Notes: generated by a model from the sequence alone, not told the origin. A DNA stretch of 64,000 nucleotides from Herbaspirillum aquaticum (GCF_002213425.1 NZ_NJGV01000005.1:1-64000); one strand, 5' to 3'; positions 28,194 through 37,331 are shown, numbered from the stretch's first letter. A program made the numbers and translations.

Positions 28194-29108
28194 ATGCAAT
28201 TCTTCCTCGAAGTCACCCTGAGCGGTTTGCTCTCGGGGCTGATGTATTCCCTGGTGGCGCTGGGTTTCGTACTGATCTACAAGGCCTCCGGCGTCTTCAA
28301 TTTCGCCCAGGGTGCGATGGTGTATTTCGCCGCGCTGGCCGTGGTGGGCCTGATGGAGAAGGGCATGCCGATGTGGGCGGCCATCATCGGGGCCTTCGTG
28401 GTGATGATCCTGGTGGGGCTGGCCACCGAGCGCTTTGTCTTGCGCAAGCTGGTCAACCAGCCGCCCATCACGCTCTTCATGGCCACCATCGGCCTGACCT
28501 TTTTCCTAGAAGGGCTGGGTCCCTTGCTGTTCGGCAGCGAAGTGCGGCCTATCGACCTGGGCATCGTCGATGAGCCGATCCAGTCGGTGATGGACGGCAT
28601 CGGCATCGGCATTTCCAAGTTCGACCTGTTCGCCTCCGGCATGGTGGTGGCGCTGGTGGCGGCATTGGCGCTGTTCTTCCAGAAGACCAAGGTGGGCCGC
28701 GCCCTGCGTGCGGTGGCCGATGATCACCAGGCGGCGCTGTCGCTGGGTATCCCGCTGCAGCACATCTGGGCCGTGGTCTGGGGTGTGGCCGGCTTCGTGG
28801 CGCTGATTGCCGGCCTGCTGTGGGGCTCGCGCAATGGCGTGCAGTTCGCGCTGACCATGACGGCCCTGAAGGCCTTGCCGGTGCTGATCCTCGGGGGCTT
28901 CACCTCGATTCCCGGGGCGATCGTGGGCGGGCTCATCATCGGTGCTTCCGAGAAACTGGCCGAGATCTACATCCCGCCGGTCATGCAGGATGCCTTTGGT
29001 GGCAACTTCGGCGGCATCGAGGGCTGGTTCCCCTACGTGTTCGCGCTGCTGTTCCTGCTGGTGCGGCCCGAAGGCTTGTTCGGCGAGCGACATATCGACC
29101 GCGTATGA
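28194..29108 (+). CDS. livH: Branched-chain-type ABC transporter permease, LivH
   Basis: The 304-residue integral membrane permease starts MQFFLEVTLSGLLSGLMYSL and contains the LivH hallmark YKASGVFNFAQGAM, about eight hydrophobic segments, and the cytoplasmic coupling loop VGRALRAVADDHQAALSLGI. It ends with RPEGLFGE. AAGGAG at 28180-28185 supports the start. It pairs with the LivM-type permease encoded 66 nt downstream. Confidence 0.94.
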   Translation: MQFFLEVTLSGLLSGLMYSLVALGFVLIYKASGVFNFAQGAMVYFAALAVVGLMEKGMPMWAAIIGAFVVMILVGLATERFVLRKLVNQPPITLFMATIGLTFFLEGLGPLLFGSEVRPIDLGIVDEPIQSVMDGIGIGISKFDLFASGMVVALVAALALFFQKTKVGRALRAVADDHQAALSLGIPLQHIWAVVWGVAGFVALIAGLLWGSRNGVQFALTMTALKALPVLILGGFTSIPGAIVGGLIIGASEKLAEIYIPPVMQDAFGGNFGGIEGWFPYVFALLFLLVRPEGLFGERHIDRV

Positions 29109-29174
29109 CAATGTGCTCATTCCAATGTTGGCGATATGTCGCCATGGGTGCCATGCAGTAACAAGGAGAACGCA

Positions 29175-30251
29175 ATGCTGTACCGTGAAGCAGGACAATT
29201 CAAGACAAGCTACATCGCCGACAGCCAGATCTTCCCGATCCGCCAGGATCGCATCATCTTCACGCTCTTCATGGTGTTCGCCTTCGTGGGCGTGCCGCTG
29301 TTGGGCAGCGAATACTGGTTCTCGGCCATCCTGGTGCCGTTCCTGGTGTTTGCGCTGGCTGCACTGGGCCTGAACGTGCTGACCGGTTACGCCGGCCAGC
29401 TCTCGCTGGGGTCGGCCGCCTTCATGGCCGTCGGGGCCTATGCGGCCTACAACTTCCAGCTGCGCGTGGAGGGCATTCCCATCGTCGCCACGCTGCTGCT
29501 CTCGGGCGCCTGTGCGGCCATGGTGGGCGTGCTCTTCGGTTTGCCTTCGCTGCGCATCAAGGGCTTCTACCTGGCCGTGGCTACGCTGGCGGCGCAGTTC
29601 TTCGTGGTGTGGGCGCTGACCAAGTTTCCCTGGTTCTCCAACAATTCGTCCTCGGGCGTGATCAGCACACCCAAGATCGATTTCTTCGGCATCGCCATCG
29701 ATACCCCGGTACGCAAATACCTGTTCGTGCTGGCCGTGGTGAGCTTGCTGGCGCTGGTGGCCAAGAACCTGGTGCGCTCCTCCACCGGACGCGCCTGGAT
29801 GGCCGTGCGCGACATGGACGTGGCCGCCGAAGTGATCGGCATCCCGCTCATGCGCACCAAGCTGACCGCCTTTGCCGTGAGCTCCTTCTACTGCGGCGTG
29901 GCCGGTGCCCTGTACGCCTTCTGCTACCTGGGCTCGGTGGAGCCGGACGGTTTCTCGCTGGACCTGTCCTTCCGGATTCTCTTCATGATCATCATCGGTG
30001 GTGTGGGCAGCATCCTCGGGTCCTTCCTGGGCTCGGCGTTCATCCTGCTGCTGCCGATCTTCCTGGATAACGCATTGCCGCCGCTGGCGTCGCTGTTGCA
30101 CCTGCCGTTCACCAATGCAACGGTGTCGCACATCCAGATGATGGTGTTCGGTGCCCTGATCATCTTCTTCCTGATCGCCGAGCCGCACGGTCTGGCGCGG
30201 CTGTGGCAGATCGCCAAGGAAAAACTGCGCCTGTGGCCGTTCCCGCACTGA
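29175..30251 (+). CDS. livM: Branched-chain-type ABC transporter permease, LivM
   Basis: The 358-residue permease has the LivM signatures LNVLTGYAGQLSLGSAAFMAVGAYAAYN and the coupling loop GRAWMAVRDMDVAAEVIGI, within about nine membrane segments. The ATG at 29175, with AAGGAG 8 nt ahead, is preferred over an in-frame ATG at 29136. A small hairpin TGGCGA-TATG-TCGCCA (29129-29144) lies in the livH-livM spacer. Confidence 0.94.
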   Translation: MLYREAGQFKTSYIADSQIFPIRQDRIIFTLFMVFAFVGVPLLGSEYWFSAILVPFLVFALAALGLNVLTGYAGQLSLGSAAFMAVGAYAAYNFQLRVEGIPIVATLLLSGACAAMVGVLFGLPSLRIKGFYLAVATLAAQFFVVWALTKFPWFSNNSSSGVISTPKIDFFGIAIDTPVRKYLFVLAVVSLLALVAKNLVRSSTGRAWMAVRDMDVAAEVIGIPLMRTKLTAFAVSSFYCGVAGALYAFCYLGSVEPDGFSLDLSFRILFMIIIGGVGSILGSFLGSAFILLLPIFLDNALPPLASLLHLPFTNATVSHIQMMVFGALIIFFLIAEPHGLARLWQIAKEKLRLWPFPH

Positions 30252-30339
30252 GCGCGGCAAGACCGTATTGAGGTAGGCGGAGACCGGAACACCGGCCTCC
30301 GATAAAAGTCGGCAACGACAACAACAAGGAGACGAGACC

Positions 30340-31671
30340 ATGAAAACCATGAAGCATCTGCGGCAGTGGCTGCTGGCCACCGCCTGCGCCGCCAGCCTGC
30401 TGGCCCCGGCGGCACCGGTACTGGCGCAGGCCAGCGACCAGTTCATCGCTATCCCCAGCTACCGGGTCGGACCCTATGGCACCAATGGCCAGTCGTATTA
30501 CGGCGGCTATGTCGATTACCTCAACTACATCAACATCAAGGAAGGCGGCGTCAATGGCGTCAAGCTGTCCTGGGAAGAGTGCGAGACCGAGTACAACAAC
30601 GCCAAGGGCGTGGAGTGCTACGAACGCATGAAGAACAAGAATCAGGTCACGCGCGGCACCGCCATCAACCCCATGGCCACCGGCATCTCCTATGCGCTCA
30701 TCGACAAGACCGCCGAGGACAAGGTACCCCTGGTGATGATCGGCTATGGACGTACCGACGCGGTGGATGGCTCGGTGTTCCCGTACGCCTTCCCGCTGGT
30801 GACGACCTACCAGATGCAGGTCTCGGCCATCGTGAAATACCTGGCCGGCAAGAACAATGGCTCGCTGGCGGGCAAGAAGATCGTCTTCCTGTACCACGAC
30901 TCGGCCTATGGCAAGGAGCCTATCGTGGCGTTGCAGGCGGAGTCCTCCATCGGCAAGTTCAAGCTGGTGGAAATCCCGGTGGCGCACCCCGGCAACGAGC
31001 AGGGCGCGCAGTGGCTGCGCATCCGCCAGGAGAACCCGGACTACGTGATCTTCTGGGGCTGGGGCGTGATGAACCAGACCGCACTGAAGGCCGCGCAGAA
31101 GGTCGGCTATCCGCGTGACAAGATCGTCGGTTCCTGGTGGGCCGGCTCGGAAGAAGACACCATCCCCGCCGGTGACGCCGCCAAGGGCTACCTGTCTGCG
31201 ACCTGGAACGTGGCCGGCAAGGATGTGCCCGTGATTGCCGACATCGACAAGGTGGTCTATGGCGCGGGCAAGGGCAACATGCAGGACAAGAACAAGCTCG
31301 GCTCCATCCTCTACAACCGTGGCGTCTCGGCAGCCATTGCCACCGTGGAAGCGGTGCGCACGGCCCAGGACAAATACGGCAAAGGCAAGGTCATGAGCGG
31401 CGAGCAGGTGCGCTGGGGCTTTGAAAACCTCAACATCACCGATGCCCGTCTGAAGGCCTTGGGCGCCACTGGCCTGCTGCCTGAAATCAAGACCTCGTGC
31501 GACAACCACGAAGGTTCGGGCAAGGTCAGGATCCAGCAATGGGATGGCAGCAAGTGGGTGCTGGTGTCGGACTGGATCGAGGGCAACAAGAACCTGATCC
31601 ACCCGCTGTTCAAGGCATCGGCCGCGAAATACGCAAAAGAAAAAGGCATCACTCCTGCCTGCATGAAGTAG
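30340..31671 (+). CDS. ABC transporter periplasmic solute-binding protein (LivK/Peripla_BP_6 type)
   Basis: The 443-residue secreted binding protein has a signal peptide (hydrophobic residues about 11-30, cleavage after VLAQA). The mature protein begins SDQFIAIPSYRVGPYGTNGQ and continues with the two-lobe type I periplasmic fold, e.g. GGYVDYLNYINIKEGGVNG and KIVFLYHDSAYGKEP. At 443 residues it is larger than amino-acid LivK (about 370) and resembles binding proteins from loci that also encode CoA ligases. This suggests a ligand other than Leu/Ile/Val, such as an aromatic or other organic acid. A terminator-like hairpin follows directly. Confidence 0.9.
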   Translation: MKTMKHLRQWLLATACAASLLAPAAPVLAQASDQFIAIPSYRVGPYGTNGQSYYGGYVDYLNYINIKEGGVNGVKLSWEECETEYNNAKGVECYERMKNKNQVTRGTAINPMATGISYALIDKTAEDKVPLVMIGYGRTDAVDGSVFPYAFPLVTTYQMQVSAIVKYLAGKNNGSLAGKKIVFLYHDSAYGKEPIVALQAESSIGKFKLVEIPVAHPGNEQGAQWLRIRQENPDYVIFWGWGVMNQTALKAAQKVGYPRDKIVGSWWAGSEEDTIPAGDAAKGYLSATWNVAGKDVPVIADIDKVVYGAGKGNMQDKNKLGSILYNRGVSAAIATVEAVRTAQDKYGKGKVMSGEQVRWGFENLNITDARLKALGATGLLPEIKTSCDNHEGSGKVRIQQWDGSKWVLVSDWIEGNKNLIHPLFKASAAKYAKEKGITPACMK

Positions 31672-31677
31672 GCGCTT

Positions 31678-31722
31678 GCGCCGGCGGCTCTGCACGTCTC
31701 CCACGGCCGCCGGTGCTTTTTT
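31678..31722 (+). terminator. Terminator-like hairpin between the binding-protein gene and livF
   Basis: GCGCCGGCGGC pairs with GCCGCCGGTGC (one G-T pair) around a loop of about 17 nt, followed by six T. It sits inside the operon and could lower expression of livF and the PaaK-like ligase relative to the binding protein. Confidence 0.6.
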
Positions 31723-31738
31723 GGGAATGCGAACGACC

Positions 31739-32596
31739 ATGAATGCCACACCGATCCAGACCAGTGCCGCGCCTTCCGCCGCTACGGCAGCGGTGGCCAA
31801 GGCGCTGGCCATCAACAACATCGAAGTGATCTATGACCACGTGATCCTGGTCCTGAAGGGCGTCTCGCTGGACGTGCCCGAAGGGAAGATCGTGGCCCTG
31901 CTCGGCGCCAATGGCGCCGGCAAGAGCACCACCTTGAAGGCCATCTCCAACCTGCTGCACGCCGAGCGCGGCGATGTGACCAAGGGCAGCATCGAATTCC
32001 GTGGCGAGCGCGTGGACCGCATGACGCCCAACGACCTGGTCAAGCGCGGGGTGATCCAGGTGATGGAAGGGCGGCATTGCTTCGGTCACCTGACGGTGGA
32101 AGAAAACCTGCTGACCGGCGCCTACACGCGCGGCATCAGCAATGCCGAGGTGAAGCACGAACTGGAAAAGATTTACGATTATTTCCCGCGGCTGAAGGTG
32201 CGCCGCAAATCGCAGTCCGGCTACACCTCGGGCGGCGAACAGCAGATGACCGCCATTGGCCGCGCCATGATGGCCAAGCCTTCCATGATCCTGCTCGATG
32301 AACCCTCAATGGGGCTGGCGCCGCAGATCGTCGAAGAGATCTTCGAGATCGTCAAGGACTTGAACAGCAAGGAGAAGGTCTCCTTCCTGCTGGCCGAACA
32401 GAACACCATGGTGGCGCTGCGCTATGCCGACTTCGGCTACATCCTCGAAAACGGCCGCGTGGTGATGGAGGGCGCCGCCAGCGAACTGGCCGATAACGAA
32501 GATGTGAAGGAATTCTATCTGGGCGTCTCCGGTGGCGGACGCAAGAACTTCCGCGACATGAAGTTCTATCGCCGCCGCAAGCGCTGGCTGGCGTAA
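31739..32596 (+). CDS. livF: ABC transporter ATP-binding protein, LivF type
   Basis: The 285-residue ATPase has Walker A GANGAGKST, Q-loop VMEGRHCF, signature SGYTSGGEQQM, Walker B MILLDEPSMGLAP and switch region LLAEQNT, in the LivF manner. The signature is TSGGEQQ rather than LSGGQQQ. About 28 residues precede the ABC domain; ATG codons at 31727 and 31739 are both possible, and I chose the second for spacing from GGGAA. The C-terminus KNFRDMKFYRRRKRWLA is very basic. It partners LivG of the same operon. Confidence 0.9.
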   Translation: MNATPIQTSAAPSAATAAVAKALAINNIEVIYDHVILVLKGVSLDVPEGKIVALLGANGAGKSTTLKAISNLLHAERGDVTKGSIEFRGERVDRMTPNDLVKRGVIQVMEGRHCFGHLTVEENLLTGAYTRGISNAEVKHELEKIYDYFPRLKVRRKSQSGYTSGGEQQMTAIGRAMMAKPSMILLDEPSMGLAPQIVEEIFEIVKDLNSKEKVSFLLAEQNTMVALRYADFGYILENGRVVMEGAASELADNEDVKEFYLGVSGGGRKNFRDMKFYRRRKRWLA

Positions 32597-32610
32597 GGGG
32601 GGAGGGCATC

Positions 32611-33882
32611 ATGTCCGATCCGACACAGGTACTGGCCGAACTGGATGCGCTGGAGCGGCGCGATCCGCAACAGCGCGAGCAGGAACTGATGCGCGCCTTG
32701 CCGCAACTGGTGGCGCGCGCGCAGGGTGCACCGGGCTGGGCGCGCATCCTCAATGGCGTGGAGGCGGGGGCGATCACCTCGCGCGCGGCGCTGGCGAAAT
32801 TGCCGGTCACGCGCAAGTCCGACCTCAAGGAACTGCAGACCCGCGAGAGCCCCTTTGGCGGCCTGAACACCACCCCGGCGCGGCAACTGCGGCGGCTCTT
32901 CGTGTCGCCCGGTCCGATCTTCGATCCCGAAGGGCAGGGCGCGGACTGGTGGCGGTTTGCCAGCCCGATGAAGGCGCTGGGGTTGCAGGGCGGGCACATC
33001 CTGCAGAACTGCTTCGCCTATCATTTCACGCCGGCGGCCTTCATGGTCGAGGGCGCGGCGGCGCGGCTGGGCTGCGCGGTGATCCCGGCCGGCATCGGCC
33101 AGACCGAATTGCAGGTCAATGCGATGGCGGCCTTGAAGCCTGATGCTTATGTCGGCACGCCCTCGTTCCTGAAGATCATCATCGAGAAGGCAGGCGAGAT
33201 GGGCGCCGACATCTCCAGCGTGCAGCGCGCCCTGGTCAGTGCCGAAGCACTGCCGCCGTCGCTGCGCAGCTGGTTCCATGAACACGGCGTGCCGCAGGTG
33301 CTGCAGCTGTATGCCTCGGCCGACATCGGTAACATCGCCTACGAGACCATGAGTGAGGGCGCGGTGCATCCCGGCATGGTGCTGGACGAATCGCTGATCC
33401 TGGAAATCGTGCGTCCCGGCACGGGCGACCCCGTGGCCGAGGGCGAGGTCGGCGAAGTGGTGGTGACTTCCTTCAATCCCGACTATCCGCTCATCCGCTT
33501 CGGTACCGGCGACCTGTCGGCGGTGGTGCAGGGCATCTCTCCCTGCGGACGCACCAATACGCGCATCAAGGGCTGGATGGGGCGCGCCGACCAGACCACC
33601 AAGGTACGCGGCATGTTCGTCCATCCTTCGCAGGTGGCCGACGTACTGCGCCGCCATGGAGACATCTTGCGGGCGCGCCTGGTCGTGTCGGGCGAGATGG
33701 CCAATGACATCATGACCCTGCATTGCGAAGTGGGTGACCCGGAAGATCCGGCCATCGATGTCAATGCGCTGGCTGGCAGCCTGCGCGAGGTCACCAAGCT
33801 GCGGGGCGATGTGCTGCTGGTGGCGCCGGGCAGCCTGCCCAATGATGGGAAGGTCATTGAGGACGCCCGGAAATACGAATGA
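32611..33882 (+). CDS. Phenylacetate-CoA ligase family (PaaK-like) adenylate-forming protein
   Basis: The 423-residue protein follows livF by 14 nt. It matches PaaK-type ligases in length and in landmarks: LPVTRKSDLKELQ, Y.GTPSFLK, LVSAEALPPSLRSWF, the RFGTGDLS region, then GRADQTTKVRGMFVHPSQV and a C-terminal DGKVIEDARKYE with the catalytic-type lysine. The P-loop is unusual: where PaaK has SSGTTGKPT, this protein reads FVSPGPIFDPEG. Also SADIGNIAYE stands where a YGxTE-type motif is expected. Either a subfamily with altered ATP binding or a non-catalytic relative. It probably acts on the acid imported by the transporter; substrate unknown. Confidence 0.85.
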   Translation: MSDPTQVLAELDALERRDPQQREQELMRALPQLVARAQGAPGWARILNGVEAGAITSRAALAKLPVTRKSDLKELQTRESPFGGLNTTPARQLRRLFVSPGPIFDPEGQGADWWRFASPMKALGLQGGHILQNCFAYHFTPAAFMVEGAAARLGCAVIPAGIGQTELQVNAMAALKPDAYVGTPSFLKIIIEKAGEMGADISSVQRALVSAEALPPSLRSWFHEHGVPQVLQLYASADIGNIAYETMSEGAVHPGMVLDESLILEIVRPGTGDPVAEGEVGEVVVTSFNPDYPLIRFGTGDLSAVVQGISPCGRTNTRIKGWMGRADQTTKVRGMFVHPSQVADVLRRHGDILRARLVVSGEMANDIMTLHCEVGDPEDPAIDVNALAGSLREVTKLRGDVLLVAPGSLPNDGKVIEDARKYE

Positions 33883-34019
33883 GTGAAGGAGCTTGCAGGG
33901 GATCGAAGGTGCAGGGCGATTTGTGCTTGTGCAGGTGAAGCTTCGCGCATAGAATCGGCAACGGAACATTGGTTCCAACGTCGCTCGGACGGTTCCGGGC
34001 GCTTACGTGAAAGACACCC

Positions 34020-35285
34020 ATGACGCAATCTGCCGATTCGCGCGATCCCTCGCGCACGCCTGCTGTTTCCTCTTCCCCTGCCACGTCCCCGGACGCCTTC
34101 CCGGTCAGCTTCCCGCGCATCGAACGGCTGCCTCCCTACGTCTTCAACATTACCGCCGAACTGAAGATGGCCGCGCGCCGCCGGGGCGAGGACATCATCG
34201 ACATGTCCATGGGCAACCCCGATGGCCCCACGCCGCCGCACATCGTCGAGAAGCTGGTGGAAGTGGCGCAGCGGCCCGATACCCACGGCTATTCTTCCTC
34301 CAAGGGCATCCCGCGCCTGCGGCGGGCGATTGCGCACTGGTATCGCAGCCGCTACGAAGTGGACTTCGATCCCGACAGCGAAGCCATCGTCACCATCGGA
34401 TCCAAGGAAGGCCTGGCGCACCTGATGCTGGCCACCCTCGACAAGGGGGATACCGTACTGGTCCCCAATCCCAGCTACCCCATCCACATCTATGGCGCGG
34501 TGATTGCCGGCGCCAACATCCGCTCGGTGCGCATGAGTCCGGGCGTGGACTTCTTCGACGAACTGGAACGCGCGGTGCGGGAGAGCTATCCCAAGCCCAA
34601 GATGATGATCCTGGGCTTCCCCTCCAATCCGACCGCGCAATGCGTGGAGCTGGAATTCTTCGAGCGCGTGGTCAAGCTGGCGCGCGAACACCAGATCCTG
34701 GTGGTGCACGACCTGGCCTATGCCGACATCACCTTCGATGGCTGGAAAGCCCCGTCCATCATGCAGGTGCCGGGCGCGCGCGAGGTCGCGGTGGAATTCT
34801 TCACGCTCTCCAAGAGCTACAACATGGCCGGCTGGCGCATCGGCTTCATGGTCGGCAATGCGCGCCTGGTGGCGGCGCTGGCGCGCATCAAGAGCTATCA
34901 CGACTATGGCAGCTTCACCCCGGTGCAGGTGGCGGCCATCGCGGCGCTGGAAGGTGACCAGTCCTGCGTGGAGGAGATCCGCGCCAATTACGAAAAACGC
35001 CGCAACGTGCTGGTCAAGGGCCTGCATGAGGCGGGCTGGATGGTCGATGTGCCCAAGGCCTCGATGTACATCTGGGCGCGCATTCCCGAACCGTATCGCC
35101 AGTTCGGCTCGCTGGAATTTTCACGCATCCTGCTGGAACAGGCCAAGGTCTGCGTCTCGCCCGGCATCGGCTTCGGCGAATACGGCGACGAATATGTGCG
35201 CTTCGCGCTGATCGAGAATGAATCGCGCATCCGCCAGGCCATCCGCGGCATCAAGACCATGTTCAAGAACGCCAAGGGCGGCTGA
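34020..35285 (+). CDS. alaC: PLP-dependent aminotransferase (AlaC-like, class I)
   Basis: The 421-residue class I/II aminotransferase fits glutamate-pyruvate (alanine) transaminases of the AlaC type. It shows [40 protein letters not shown], a NPTAQ.VE substrate segment, [12 protein letters not shown], and the PLP-binding lysine in [16 protein letters not shown] low-complexity extension of about 30 residues ([20 protein letters not shown]) precedes the fold. It lies 137 nt after the PaaK-like gene and may be a separate transcription unit. The name rests on motif similarity and could cover other amino-acid substrates. Confidence 0.88.
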   Translation: MTQSADSRDPSRTPAVSSSPATSPDAFPVSFPRIERLPPYVFNITAELKMAARRRGEDIIDMSMGNPDGPTPPHIVEKLVEVAQRPDTHGYSSSKGIPRLRRAIAHWYRSRYEVDFDPDSEAIVTIGSKEGLAHLMLATLDKGDTVLVPNPSYPIHIYGAVIAGANIRSVRMSPGVDFFDELERAVRESYPKPKMMILGFPSNPTAQCVELEFFERVVKLAREHQILVVHDLAYADITFDGWKAPSIMQVPGAREVAVEFFTLSKSYNMAGWRIGFMVGNARLVAALARIKSYHDYGSFTPVQVAAIAALEGDQSCVEEIRANYEKRRNVLVKGLHEAGWMVDVPKASMYIWARIPEPYRQFGSLEFSRILLEQAKVCVSPGIGFGEYGDEYVRFALIENESRIRQAIRGIKTMFKNAKGG

Positions 35286-35291
35286 AGGACG

Positions 35292-35337
35292 CGCCGGGCC
35301 TTGGCCATGTAAAGGCCGGAACTGCAAGGGCCCGGCG
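35292..35337 (+). terminator. Possible terminator-like hairpin after the aminotransferase gene
   Basis: CGCCGGGCC and GGCCCGGCG form a perfect 9-bp stem enclosing a second small GGCC/GGCC hairpin. No real T-run follows, so termination would be weak or factor-assisted. Confidence 0.35.
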
Positions 35338-35375
35338 TGTGTCTTACAAGCATCTTCACCCCCTGACTGTTCTAT

Positions 35376-35792
35376 ATGATGAAAAAAATAATATTCGCCA
35401 GCCTCGTAGCGCTGGGCGCGTCGGCGGCCGTGCTGCCGGTTGCCCAGGCGCAAGTTTCCGTGAACATCAACATCGGCGCACCGCCGCCGCCCCGTGCAGA
35501 ACCGCTGCCGCCGCCGCGCCACGGCTACGTGTGGGCGCCCGGCTTCTGGGATTGGGATGGCTACCGCCACATCTGGCGTGAAGGTCACTGGGTACGCGAG
35601 CGGCCCGGTTACGTCTATGCGCAGCCGGTCTGGCGCCAGGGGCCGCGTGGCTGGGAACTGGATCGCGGTGGCTGGCGCGGTGGTCCGCCGCCGGGGCGCG
35701 GTCCGCGTCATGATGATTTTGACGACGACCATCGTGGTCCGGGACGCGGACGCGACTGCCCGCCGGGCCATGCGCGCAAAGGTGAGTGCTGA
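35376..35792 (+). CDS. Exported Trp-rich YXWGXW-repeat-like protein
   Basis: The 138-residue protein has a signal peptide (MMKKIIFASLVALGASAAV, cleavage after AQA) and a short mature chain. A proline-rich stretch (APPPPRAEPLPPPR) leads into repeats of the YxWxxGxW kind: HGYVWAPGFWDWDGYRH, EGHWVRERPGYVY, PVWRQGPRGWELDRGGW. The tail is rich in Gly, Arg, Asp and His (PRHDDFDDDHRGPGRG). Such proteins are common in beta-proteobacteria and of unknown function; periplasmic or outer-membrane-associated location is inferred from the signal peptide. Start could be either of two adjacent ATGs. Confidence 0.8.
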   Translation: MMKKIIFASLVALGASAAVLPVAQAQVSVNINIGAPPPPRAEPLPPPRHGYVWAPGFWDWDGYRHIWREGHWVRERPGYVYAQPVWRQGPRGWELDRGGWRGGPPPGRGPRHDDFDDDHRGPGRGRDCPPGHARKGEC

Positions 35793-35831
35793 GGCTCACC
35801 GGTATTGATCTGAATTGAAGTGATGAAACGA

Positions 35832-35863
35832 AACGGCCGCAACGTGAAGACGTTGCGGCCGTT
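35832..35863. terminator. Terminator-like hairpin between convergent genes
   Basis: AACGGCCGCAACGT and ACGTTGCGGCCGTT form a perfect 14-bp stem closed by GAAG. T-runs are short on both sides, but its place between a plus-strand and a minus-strand gene fits a shared terminator. Confidence 0.6.
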
Positions 35864-35889
35864 GTCGTTGGCGCTTCGCGCAGGTGGGC

Positions 35890-36045
35890 TCAGGTCTTGT
35901 CCATGAGCGCGGAGACGGCGAAGGAGACGATGCCGGCCGTGATGCAGATGACCGCCAGGCGGTAGTGGGGAATCAGCTTGCCGATCCAGGGCAGCAGGAA
36001 ATACAGGACGATGGCGATCAGGATGCTGGTCAGGAGTCTTTTCAT
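35890..36045 (-). CDS. Small membrane protein, 51 residues
   Basis: A short frame on the minus strand encodes MKRLLTSILIAIVLYFLLPW, then IGKLIPHYR, then a second hydrophobic segment LAVICITAGIVSFAVSALM, ending DKT. Two membrane helices joined by a short charged loop are clear. Composition and codon use fit a real gene, and a terminator hairpin follows it. There is no strong ribosome-binding site. I do not recognise the family; it resembles the many small two-helix inner-membrane proteins of proteobacteria. Confidence 0.65.
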   Translation of the reverse strand: MKRLLTSILIAIVLYFLLPWIGKLIPHYRLAVICITAGIVSFAVSALMDKT

Positions 36046-36109
36046 TGTCGTAGCGGGAGGGTTGAACGCTGGGGCCTATGATAGTGCGAATCGTGTTGCG
36101 ATGGCAGCG

Positions 36110-37219
36110 TCAGCCAGGGGCCAGTCCCTTCATGCCGGGGCGCGTGGGTGCAGGCGCGGCAGGCACGGGCGGCTTCGTCGGCAAGGGGGAGGCCGGTGTG
36201 GCAGGCGGCGCGGGCAGCGGTGTGGCGCCGGGCGGGAGATTGTCGTCCACCTGCTCGTTCTGGCGGCCACCGCCGTGGGCATTGAAGAAGTTGATGACGG
36301 TGCGCGAGGCATCCAGGTTCTGTGACGACTTGCCGCCATTGACGATGGGCACCACGCCGCCTGGCCAGGCATGGCCACCGCCCTTGACCTCGTAGAGCAC
36401 CACGGCCTGCGGGTCGCTCTTGCTGGCGTAGGTGTACTGGCGAATGGTGGTGCCATCGTTGGCGGTATCGGGGATGTCGTTGACCGTCGGCCGCGCACTG
36501 GCGCCATCGGCCTTGACGAAAGCTTCGATGCTGCGCGCCACCGACAGGCGCGGCAACTGCGAGACTTCCTGCTTGCCGATGCCACCCAGGAAAGGAATGA
36601 AGGGATCATCGCTGCCATGGATGTGCAGCAGCGGCATGGCCGCCTTCACGGACTCGGGCGGCACATCCAGCACGGCGCTGACCACGGCGACCGCCTTGAA
36701 CAGTTCAGGTGCTTCAGCGGCCATGCGATAAGCCATCATGCCGCCATTGGACACGCCCACCAGGTAGATGCGTTGCGGATCGGCCAGGCCATCCTTGACC
36801 AGCTTGTCGATCAGCGCGCGCAGGAAGGCCACGTCATCCACCTTGTGCATTTGCGCATAGCCGCAGCAGCCGCCGGAATTCCAGGTGCGGGCATCGATGG
36901 CCAGCCCGGTGCCGTTGGGGTAGACGATCATGTAGCCGGCCGCCTCGGCAATCTCGGTCAGCCCGGTGGCGCGCGCCATCAACGAGCCACTGGAGCCGCT
37001 GGCATGGAGCGCGACGATCAGCGGCTGTGCTTCACCGACGGCGTTGCGTTCGGAAAAATAGGCGCGCGAGAGATTGCCCACGCGGATCGTCTTCAGCGAC
37101 AGGTCAACCGCCTGCGCCGGCAGGCTGGCCAGCAGTGGCAGCGCGCACAGCGCAGCCAGCAGGCCACGGCGCACGAGGCGGGCGCGATCAGGAGGGCAAG
37201 ACGGAAATCGGTTCGTCAT
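36110..37219 (-). CDS. Secreted PHB-depolymerase/feruloyl-esterase family hydrolase (LpqC-like)
   Basis: The 369-residue protein has a signal peptide (RRGLLAALCALPLLASLPAQA) and an alpha/beta-hydrolase domain. The oxyanion-hole segment LIVALHASGSSGSLMA, the nucleophile elbow GVSNGGMMAY (Ser at about 154), an Asp in HIHGSDDPFIPF, and the His in GGGHAWPGG are visible. NSGGCCGYAQ is typical of this esterase family. The last 45 residues are proline- and alanine-rich without predicted fold, perhaps a spacer or wall/membrane-associated tail. Substrate may be an ester polymer or feruloyl ester; not decided by sequence. Stands alone. Confidence 0.87.
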   Translation of the reverse strand: MTNRFPSCPPDRARLVRRGLLAALCALPLLASLPAQAVDLSLKTIRVGNLSRAYFSERNAVGEAQPLIVALHASGSSGSLMARATGLTEIAEAAGYMIVYPNGTGLAIDARTWNSGGCCGYAQMHKVDDVAFLRALIDKLVKDGLADPQRIYLVGVSNGGMMAYRMAAEAPELFKAVAVVSAVLDVPPESVKAAMPLLHIHGSDDPFIPFLGGIGKQEVSQLPRLSVARSIEAFVKADGASARPTVNDIPDTANDGTTIRQYTYASKSDPQAVVLYEVKGGGHAWPGGVVPIVNGGKSSQNLDASRTVINFFNAHGGGRQNEQVDDNLPPGATPLPAPPATPASPLPTKPPVPAAPAPTRPGMKGLAPG

Positions 37220-37331
37220 GGCAGGCAGGATGCGTTCGCAGTGATGGGCGCCATGTTAACGCGCGGGACCGGACGGTGCAAAACGATTTACACCTTGCGC
37301 CGCCCGGTGCCCGGCTGGCAGAGGCCGTCGA

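Noticed and set aside
25052-28216. A 1054-codon minus-strand frame across the acyl-CoA synthetase and livG genes
   Set aside because: It crosses two recognised genes and an intergenic region and shows no motif.
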